Below, in pieces: positions 41,953 to 47,275 of a DNA stretch of 47,275 bases. The stretch lies in assembly GCA_902791215.1 (NCBI GenBank), contig CADAUZ010000022.1, positions 1 to 47,275 of the forward strand, given 5' to 3'. Below the pieces are notes generated by a model that was given only the letters and a program-made list of their open reading frames with translations, was not told the DNA's origin and ran no database searches. The position numbers and the translations under genes were made by a program. The DNA comes from Oscillospiraceae bacterium (GTDB lineage Bacteria > Bacillota > Clostridia > Oscillospirales > Oscillospiraceae). Position 1 is the first letter of the stretch. Every line of letters begins with the position of its first letter.

Positions 41953-42288
41953 ATGACCAGACCTTTAGCCTACATCTCCGCCCCCTGGGGGACGGATGCT
42001 CTTGAAAATGCCACCAATGCCGCCAACTACTGCCGTCAGGCATATGAAGCCGGATACTCGCCCATCTGCCCGGTGCTGTTCATGCCGACATTCCTGAAAG
42101 GCGACGCCCCCGCCGAGGTCAAGGACCGGCAGGAAATGTCCGATGAGCTGCTCAAGCGCTGCCGCATCCTTGTTGTCTGCGGCGACAAGGTAAATGATGA
42201 GGTCAAGAGCAACATCGCCCTCGCCAAGCACTGCCGAATCGCCTACACCACGCTCAGCGGCATCCTCGCAGTGAGCAAGTTGGACTGA
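41953..42288 (+). CDS. DUF4406/DUF7768-like nucleoside deoxyribosyltransferase-fold protein
   Basis: A 111-residue protein of the deoxyribosyltransferase-like fold family often found on phages and conjugative elements. Visible are AYISAPWGTD at the start, an ANYCRQAYEAGYSPICP strand, and DELLKRCRILVVCGD before the C-terminal helix. Nucleotide handling is suggested by fold only. RBS AGGAGG upstream of ATG 41953. A short GGGGCA/TGCCCC hairpin follows at 42295-42310. Confidence 0.8.
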   Translation: MTRPLAYISAPWGTDALENATNAANYCRQAYEAGYSPICPVLFMPTFLKGDAPAEVKDRQEMSDELLKRCRILVVCGDKVNDEVKSNIALAKHCRIAYTTLSGILAVSKLD

Positions 42289-42353
42289 ACGCAGAGGGGC
42301 AGTATTGCCCCCTGCTCATTCATAAATATTATAAGTAATATAAGGAGATCGCT

Positions 42354-42941
42354 ATGCCCAAGATAAAGATGAGAGCATGGAAACGCAGGGTAAGCCATAA
42401 CGCGCTCCATGTGCTGCGTGAAGCCGGATACCGCAGGCCCAGGGATATTGCGGATGTGAAGGTTTCCAAGCTTCTGAAAATCCCGGATATTGATGCCAAT
42501 GACGTAACAACCATGCTTTTGGTTCTCTATGACACCATGCATGATGTACGCCTTCCGACAGATTTTGACCGCTCCCGAGAAGAACTTGCCGGAGTAATCC
42601 GGAATATCTGCGCAACATACGGTTTTGACAAGCGCCCCAAAAAATTGCTCTCGCTGACGGCAAAGGAGCTGCTTTCGATCACAGGCAGGGATATGCTTGT
42701 TCTTCCCCAAATGGTCAGGAAGATCAAGCACCTCATGCTCAAAAAGCCAGACCCTGAGGAGCTGCTGAAGCTGCCACCGGTTCAGAAGAAAGAGCGGCGT
42801 GAAAGTTGCTGGTGGGCTGATTTGCCTGATGCTCCCAACATATCATGGGAAGAGCAGCTCCGGGATGAAGAGTATGAGAATCAGGCAAATTCCAGTTATG
42901 ACTGCTGCGCGGATCTGCCTGCAACTCACCGGCGCAAATGA
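42354..42941 (+). CDS. Hypothetical protein with helix-hairpin-helix-like segments
   Basis: A 195-residue basic protein. Two segments resemble helix-hairpin-helix or winged elements (DVKVSKLLKIPDIDANDVTTML and a second one near LSLTAKELLSITGRDML). The C-terminus is acidic and Cys-containing (SCWWADLP, DCCADLP). Function unknown; DNA binding is possible. RBS AAGGAG before ATG 42354. It follows the deoxyribosyltransferase-fold gene closely and precedes a promoter. Confidence 0.65.
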   Translation: MPKIKMRAWKRRVSHNALHVLREAGYRRPRDIADVKVSKLLKIPDIDANDVTTMLLVLYDTMHDVRLPTDFDRSREELAGVIRNICATYGFDKRPKKLLSLTAKELLSITGRDMLVLPQMVRKIKHLMLKKPDPEELLKLPPVQKKERRESCWWADLPDAPNISWEEQLRDEEYENQANSSYDCCADLPATHRRK

Positions 42942-42965
42942 ACCCGCAAGATACCAAAGATGATA

Positions 42966-42993
42966 TTGCAAGAAGGCAGAATTGCGATATAAT
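42966..42993 (+). promoter_or_regulatory. Promoter of the antitoxin-like gene
   Basis: TTGCAA (42966-42971), 16 bp, TATAAT (42988-42993), 31 nt before ATG 43025. Confidence 0.65.
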
Positions 42994-43024
42994 AATAACG
43001 GAATAATCAGTAGAGGTGCCTACT

Positions 43025-43285
43025 ATGTTGTTCAAGTCATCCACCTTGCTCCGAAACAAAAACGATGCAATTTCTGATTTGGCACATCAGGAGTCTGAAC
43101 CGATTTATATCACGAAGAACGACGTAGGCGATATCATGGGAACGAGCATTGAAGCCTCCGAGCGCCGTGAAGAACTGAATAGGCTGAAAGCGAAACTTGC
43201 CGCCGCGGAAGACATTCGCGCTTCCGGCCATATAGGAGTTTCACTGGAAGAATCTCGTGCCAGATTGGCGAAAATCTGTATCTGA
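43025..43285 (+). CDS. Phd/YefM-type antitoxin-like protein
   Basis: An 86-residue protein with the Phd/YefM pattern: SSTLLRNKNDAISDLAHQES, then EPIYITKND, then MGTSIEASER. The N-terminal half would bind DNA and the C-terminal half a toxin. No RelE, Doc or other toxin gene follows; the next gene encodes 53 residues of another kind. It may be an orphan transcription regulator or a protection factor. The ATG at 43025 is preferred over GTG 43016, which lies within the GAGG ribosome site. Confidence 0.8.
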   Translation: MLFKSSTLLRNKNDAISDLAHQESEPIYITKNDVGDIMGTSIEASERREELNRLKAKLAAAEDIRASGHIGVSLEESRARLAKICI

Positions 43286-43332
43286 AGTCAGCAACAAAGT
43301 ATTACAAGGAGAACCCGAAAGGAGTGGAAATC

Positions 43333-43494
43333 ATGTGTAAAGCGTTTGAAGAGACAAGAAATGAGACTCGTGAACAGACATATCTGGTCAGCATCAGAAA
43401 TTTGATGGACACTCTGAAGCTCACTGCTGACCAAGCCATGACAGCATTGAAGATTCCGCCTGAAGACCAGGCAAAATATCTTGCAAAGCTGTAA
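43333..43494 (+). CDS. Small protein, 53 aa
   Basis: Starts ATG 43333, 7 nt after AAAGGAG, and ends TAA 43494. The product begins MCKAFEETRNETREQ and continues as a helical segment ending PPEDQAKYLAKL. It resembles short helical proteins common on clostridial mobile elements (from memory, not confirmed). It is co-transcribed with the antitoxin-like gene and ends at a terminator. It is not a recognisable toxin. Confidence 0.65.
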   Translation: MCKAFEETRNETREQTYLVSIRNLMDTLKLTADQAMTALKIPPEDQAKYLAKL

Positions 43495-43514
43495 AACAAA
43501 TAGTGTTCTCTATC

Positions 43515-43544
43515 AGAGGTTGAGTTTACGCTCAGCCTCTTTTC
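43515..43544 (+). terminator. Terminator after the antitoxin/small-protein operon
   Basis: AGAGGTTGAG (43515-43524) pairs with CTCAGCCTCT (43531-43540) with one wobble, followed by TTTTC. Confidence 0.78.
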
Positions 43545-43571
43545 TATTCCATAACGAGGAGTGTGATGTGA

Positions 43572-44045
43572 TTGCAGGAAGAAGTTGAGCAGCGCACGGT
43601 CACGCTGATCGTGAATACGGCGAAGCTCACGGAAAGAGAATTACAAAAAGCTATATCCAAACTGCTTATTCAGATGAAAGCCGAGCGACAGCACAAGTCA
43701 CCCAAGGTGAAGCGCGGCAAAATGACCGTCAAGCAGTTGGCCGCGCAGAATCGCGGCATGAAAAGCGTGGAGATTCCCGATGACAGTGTTGGCTCTTTCA
43801 AGCGGATTGCCAGAAAGTACGGTATCGACTATGCGCCCTTCAAGGTGAAGGGAAAGGATCGCTACATGATTTTCTTCAAGGCATCGGATGAGGATGCTAT
43901 GCTGGCAGCATTTCAGGAGTTCACGGACAAAAAAGTGGTGAACCGCGGGAAAAAGCCCTCGGTACTGGCAAAGCTCCAGAAGATCAAGGAGCTTGTCGCG
44001 TCGATTGCACCGGCAAAAGAAAAGTGGAGGGAGCGCGAGCGTTGA
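43572..44045 (+). CDS. PcfB-like conjugation accessory protein (DUF3801)
   Basis: A 157-residue protein of the PcfB family that accompanies the VirD4-type coupling protein on Firmicutes conjugative elements and helps dock the relaxosome. N-terminal TLIVNTAKLTERELQKAI and the central VKQLAAQNRGMKSVEI and FFKASDEDAMLAAFQEF stretches fit. Start TTG 43572 with GAGGAG; a TGA in frame at 43569 rules out earlier starts. Its stop overlaps the start of the coupling protein gene (TTGA). Confidence 0.87.
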   Translation: MQEEVEQRTVTLIVNTAKLTERELQKAISKLLIQMKAERQHKSPKVKRGKMTVKQLAAQNRGMKSVEIPDDSVGSFKRIARKYGIDYAPFKVKGKDRYMIFFKASDEDAMLAAFQEFTDKKVVNRGKKPSVLAKLQKIKELVASIAPAKEKWRERER

Positions 44046-45841
44046 ACACGAAAACAAAACGCTTCCTCCTGCTCAATTTCCCGTATGTCCTGTTTGGCCT
44101 GCTGGGGACAAAGCTGGGCCAGTCCTGGCGCTTTGCTCCGGGCTATGGCTTTTCCGAGAAGTTTCTGCACATCGTTGAGGGGATGGCGATTGCCTTTCAG
44201 TCATCCTTTCCAAGCGTTCACCCTTTCGATCTCTCCTTCGGCGTTATCTTTGCCGCCGGAATATGGCTTGCCGTGTATGAGAAAAGCCAACACGCCAAGA
44301 AGTTCCGTAAGAATCAGGAATACGGTTCTGCCCGCTGGGGCAATGCACAGGACATTGCCCCATACATGGACAAGGATTTCAAAAACAATATCATTCTCAC
44401 GAAGACGGAAATGCTCACCATGAACAACCGGCCTGCTGATCCCAAGACAGCGCGAAACAAAAACGTGCTGATTATCGGCGGTTCCGGCAGCGGTAAGACA
44501 AGGTTTTGGCTGACTCCCAACCTAATGCAGTGCAATTCCGAGAAGTATCCGGTCAGCTTTGTGGTCACCGATCCGAAGGGTGGCATTGTAAACAATTGCG
44601 GAAAAATGCTGCTCCACTATGGGTATCAGATCAAAGTTCTCAACACGATCAACTTCGCCAAGTCTATGCATTATAATCCTTTCGCCTATATTCACAGCGA
44701 AAAAGACATTTTGAAGCTGGTCACAGCGCTGATTGCCAATACCAAGGGAGAAGGCAAAGCCGGGGATGATTTCTGGGTCAAAGCCGAAACGCTGCTCTAT
44801 ACGGCACTGATCGGATACATCCATTATGAGGCTCCGGTTGAGGAGCAAAACTTCTCTACATTGATCGAGTTTATAAACGCGATGGAAGTGCGCGAAGATG
44901 ATGAGGAATTTCAGAATCCCGTGGACATCATGTTTGACGATCTGAAAAAGGAAAAGCCCAACCATTTTGCGGTCAGGCAGTACGCAAAGTATAAGTTGGC
45001 GGCGGGCAAGACAGCAAAAAGCATCTTGATCTCCTGCGGCGCTCGCCTTGCTCCCTTTGATATTCAGGAGCTGCGCGATCTGACCGCCTATGATGAGCTT
45101 CAGCTTGATACCCTTGGCGACAGAAAAACGGCGCTGTTTATCATCATGTCAGACACAGACGACACCTTCAATTTCCTGATTTCGTTGTGCTATACCCAGC
45201 TTTTCAACCTTCTGTGTGAGAAAGCGGATGATGTGTACGGCGGGCGTCTGCCGGTTCACGTCCGCTGTCTGATCGACGAGGCGGCCAACATCGGACAGAT
45301 CCCGCGCCTGGAAAAGCTGGTCGCCACGATCCGCAGCCGTGAGATCTCCTGCTGCCTCGTCTTGCAGGCGCAAAGTCAGCTCAAAGCGCTGTACAAGGAT
45401 AACGCGGACACCATCATAGGCAATATGGATTGTTCCATCTTCCTCGGCGGAAAGGAGCCGACCACGCTCAAAGAGCTTGCAACCTCACTTGGGAAAGAAA
45501 CCATTGATACGTTCAATACCGGAGAGAGCCGAGGCCGGGAGGTTTCCCATTCCCTTAACTATCAGAAGCTTGGCAAGGAGCTTATGAGTGTGGATGAGCT
45601 TGCTGTCCTAGACGGCGGCAAGTGCATCCTCCAGCTTCGCGGTGTCCGACCGTTTCTCTCGGACAAATACGACATCACGAAGCACCCTAACTATAAGCTC
45701 ACAGCGGACTTCGATGAGCGCAACACCTTCGATGTGCAGGAATACCTGCAACACCGGCTGAAGCTTAAAGAAAATGAGGTATGCGGCGTGTATCAGGTGG
45801 ATATGTCAGATGAAGTAGCGCCGCAAAACATAAACAGCTAA
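44042..45841 (+). CDS. VirD4/PcfC-type conjugative coupling protein
   Basis: A 599-residue type IV coupling protein ATPase that brings the relaxase-DNA complex to the transfer channel at the inner membrane. Two N-terminal membrane segments (about 8-25 and 60-80), Walker A GGSGSGKT (about 145), Walker B RCLIDEAANIG (about 420) and the C-terminal REISCCLVLQAQSQL region. It starts at TTG 44042, 10 nt after GGAGGG and overlapping the PcfB stop. In related elements other transfer genes normally follow; here a thioesterase gene with its own promoter follows instead. Confidence 0.95.
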   Translation: MNTKTKRFLLLNFPYVLFGLLGTKLGQSWRFAPGYGFSEKFLHIVEGMAIAFQSSFPSVHPFDLSFGVIFAAGIWLAVYEKSQHAKKFRKNQEYGSARWGNAQDIAPYMDKDFKNNIILTKTEMLTMNNRPADPKTARNKNVLIIGGSGSGKTRFWLTPNLMQCNSEKYPVSFVVTDPKGGIVNNCGKMLLHYGYQIKVLNTINFAKSMHYNPFAYIHSEKDILKLVTALIANTKGEGKAGDDFWVKAETLLYTALIGYIHYEAPVEEQNFSTLIEFINAMEVREDDEEFQNPVDIMFDDLKKEKPNHFAVRQYAKYKLAAGKTAKSILISCGARLAPFDIQELRDLTAYDELQLDTLGDRKTALFIIMSDTDDTFNFLISLCYTQLFNLLCEKADDVYGGRLPVHVRCLIDEAANIGQIPRLEKLVATIRSREISCCLVLQAQSQLKALYKDNADTIIGNMDCSIFLGGKEPTTLKELATSLGKETIDTFNTGESRGREVSHSLNYQKLGKELMSVDELAVLDGGKCILQLRGVRPFLSDKYDITKHPNYKLTADFDERNTFDVQEYLQHRLKLKENEVCGVYQVDMSDEVAPQNINS

Positions 45842-45852
45842 CTTTCTGTTTA
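45831..45852 (+). terminator. Weak hairpin at the coupling protein stop codon
   Basis: TAAACAG (45831-45837) pairs with CTGTTTA (45846-45852) with an 8-nt loop containing the TAA stop. A TTTTT run follows 7 bases later. Weak, so a partial terminator at most. Confidence 0.3.
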
Positions 45853-45865
45853 CTTGACGTTTTTC

Positions 45866-45894
45866 TTGAGTCTCGGATACGTTTGGCTTATAAT
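45866..45894 (+). promoter_or_regulatory. Promoter of the thioesterase gene
   Basis: TTGAGT (45866-45871), 17 bp, TATAAT (45889-45894), about 40 nt before ATG 45934. Confidence 0.7.
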
Positions 45895-45933
45895 TAGCGG
45901 GAGATAATCCAGCTTTGGAGGAGTATAGTAGAT

Positions 45934-46656
45934 ATGATATACACAAAAACAGGGCTCGTCCCCGCCAGTATGTGTGATGGCACAACACGTCTTTCTGCGT
46001 TGGCTCTGCTTCAGTTGGAAGAGGACGCGGTTACAGAGCTCATGGGGGATCTCCATATTGACGGTCTCACCGCCATGCGGGAATACGATGCGATGTGGGT
46101 ATTTGTAAAAAATACTGTTCGGGTATTTCGACGCCCTGCTTGGAGAGAGAAGTACAGGCTGCGCAGCTTTGTCTCCGGCCACTCAAGTGCCAAGCTTCTG
46201 ATCGACACGGAACTATCCTCAACGGAAAATCATGAGCCGTTGTTTCATGCACGGCTTGAACTGTGTGCATTGGATCTGCAAACCGGGCATATCCGAAAAG
46301 CTGTGACCGTCGGTGTTTCGGATGATATGCCCTGCGAGGAGGCACTCTCAGAATTGTCATTTGACCGCTTTCCCAAGTGCGATTCTGCCTTAATGGAGAC
46401 AGTAAGGGTGCGTTCAACAAATCTTGACTATTGTTCCCACACAAACAACATTGAGTATCTGCGCTTTATTCTTAACACCTATGAGGCAAGGACCTTCGAA
46501 GAGAGGGAGATATCCAGAATTGAAATTCACTATGGAAATCAGACCTTTGAGGGCGATGAGATTGCAGTTTTCAAGCATTCTGATATGCAGACTGAATACT
46601 TTTCTCTTGTGTCAAACGGCAAAACAGCGGTCGATTGTATGATCGTATGGAAATGA
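45934..46656 (+). CDS. Acyl-ACP thioesterase-family protein
   Basis: A 240-residue double hot-dog-fold protein that would release fatty acids from acyl carrier protein. The first half ends with RRPAWREKYRLRSFVSGH. The second half has the family active-site stretch RSTNLDYCSHTNNIEYLRFI, where the usual D-x-N-x-H-x-N-N reads DYCSHTNN, so the Asn is a Cys. A shift in acyl specificity or mechanism is possible. GGAGG precedes ATG 45934. An unusual cargo for a conjugative element, inserted behind the coupling protein with its own promoter. Confidence 0.85.
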   Translation: MIYTKTGLVPASMCDGTTRLSALALLQLEEDAVTELMGDLHIDGLTAMREYDAMWVFVKNTVRVFRRPAWREKYRLRSFVSGHSSAKLLIDTELSSTENHEPLFHARLELCALDLQTGHIRKAVTVGVSDDMPCEEALSELSFDRFPKCDSALMETVRVRSTNLDYCSHTNNIEYLRFILNTYEARTFEEREISRIEIHYGNQTFEGDEIAVFKHSDMQTEYFSLVSNGKTAVDCMIVWK

Positions 46657-46682
46657 GAAAGCTGATTAAGGAAGCCTATTAA

Positions 46683-47120
46683 TTGAAGAGAGTATTTGTA
46701 ACACTGCTGGTCGTTTTGGCGACGCTCTTGTCATTGACATTGAGTGGATGTACGGCCAAAACTAGCAAACCGAGCTTGGAGATCATGCCCAATGATGACA
46801 ACACCATCTCCATCACGGCTGATAAGGCGGGAATCAGCGGAGGCGGCGGTGCAGACATCACCGTGTCCGAGGGTCAAAAGCTGGTCATTGACTCGACGCT
46901 CAGCAAGGGCGAGATTCAGATCAGGTTCTTCCGCGATGAAGCCCCCGCAAGTCCCGATGCCTCTGTGGAGGAGATTCTTCATACAAATGATGATCCTGCG
47001 TTGGACATTACCGTAAGCGCTACCGGAACGACTGGACATACTGTTGATCCCGGCAGCTACACGGTCATGGTAAACATCCTGAAAACGACTACGGGAACAA
47101 TCATCATCAGTGCCAAGTAA
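46683..47120 (+). CDS. Small lipoprotein
   Basis: A 145-residue exported protein. The signal peptide ends in the lipobox LSGC (Cys 23). The mature part is beta-rich with a Gly stretch (SGGGGADI) and ends YTVMVNILKTTTGTIIISAK. No enzyme motif and no known family. TTG 46683 follows AAGGA. It lies 26 bases after the thioesterase gene and is probably co-transcribed. Confidence 0.75.
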   Translation: MKRVFVTLLVVLATLLSLTLSGCTAKTSKPSLEIMPNDDNTISITADKAGISGGGGADITVSEGQKLVIDSTLSKGEIQIRFFRDEAPASPDASVEEILHTNDDPALDITVSATGTTGHTVDPGSYTVMVNILKTTTGTIIISAK

Positions 47121-47142
47121 AACGAGCGAACATTTTCAAGGC

Positions 47143-47171
47143 TTTCCCGTTGCGGGCATTCATGATATAAT
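47143..47171 (+). promoter_or_regulatory. Candidate promoter of the next gene beyond the window
   Basis: TATAAT at 47166-47171 with a weak TTTCCC at 47143-47148 (17 bp). It lies after the lipoprotein gene and before the terminal hairpin. Confidence 0.4.
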
Positions 47172-47217
47172 CATCTCGACAAATCGGAAGTTGTATGCTT
47201 AAAACACTAATACTCAC

Positions 47218-47270
47218 TTCGTGTCCTGTACATTATTGCCTTCAGACATAATAATACAGGTAAACACGAA
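47218..47270 (+). other. Long hairpin before a ribosome site at the window end
   Basis: Three stacked stems: TTCGTGT/ACACGAA (47218-47224 with 47264-47270), CCTGTA/TACAGG (47225-47230 with 47255-47260) and ATTAT/ATAAT (47232-47236 with 47248-47252). The last bases of the outer stem run into GAAAGGAG, a ribosome site for a gene beyond the window. It may be an RNA regulator or part of a transfer origin. Confidence 0.5.
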
Positions 47271-47275
47271 AGGAG

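Overview
The window reads as a chromosomal segment of a GC-rich anaerobic Firmicute, most likely a gut Clostridia of the Oscillospiraceae type. The reasons are strong AGGAGG ribosome sites with frequent TTG/GTG starts, sigma-A-like promoters, a CIRCE element, a 2-hydroxyacyl-CoA dehydratase-type operon, rplM-rpsI in the Firmicutes arrangement, and many palindromic intergenic repeats. No rRNA, tRNA or CRISPR array was seen. The assignment to a group is inference.

Region 1 (1-9.6 kb). lon is transcribed leftwards from a leader with a CIRCE-like operator. It diverges from a TetR-family regulator whose candidate operators overlap both promoters. Then comes a leftward operon of six genes: a CooC-type ATPase, two 2-hydroxyacyl-CoA dehydratase/benzoyl-CoA reductase-family subunits, their ATP-dependent activator, a tiny membrane protein and a Cys-motif protein of unknown function. 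No CoA-transferase or other substrate-defining enzyme is present, so this is the best candidate in the window for an undescribed low-potential redox system. A palindromic repeat has rewritten the activator's N-terminus.

Region 2 (9.8-29.5 kb). A TspO homologue is followed by a five-gene leftward polysaccharide operon (acyltransferase, glycosyltransferase, flippase, SGNH hydrolase, MBOAT acyltransferase). Next are a TraX/flavodoxin pair, small membrane proteins, a phosphatase/acetyltransferase pair, a PurN-like protein that appears to lack catalytic residues, and a three-gene operon of uracil-DNA glycosylase, DUF2156 and GNAT. Then come murC, a KDPG aldolase fused to a glyoxalase-like domain, a TtcA-like thiolase and rplM-rpsI. 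Two copies of a structured, MITE-like repeat with compensatory base changes lie at 2.6 and 10.5 kb.

Region 3 (29.5-47.3 kb). Just after rpsI the gene content changes to an integrative conjugative element. It holds a parA remnant, parB, a PAPS-reductase-like gene without a usable start, two tandem paralogues of unknown function, and a replication-initiator-like protein. It continues with a sortase-assembled pilus locus (11-repeat adhesin, major pilin, two sortases), small accessory genes including an antitoxin without an obvious toxin, PcfB and the VirD4/PcfC coupling protein. The coupling protein is followed by what look like cargo genes, an acyl-ACP thioesterase and a lipoprotein. Relaxase, VirB4 and integrase are not in the window, so the element continues to the right. 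The damaged parA and reductase genes suggest its left end is decaying.
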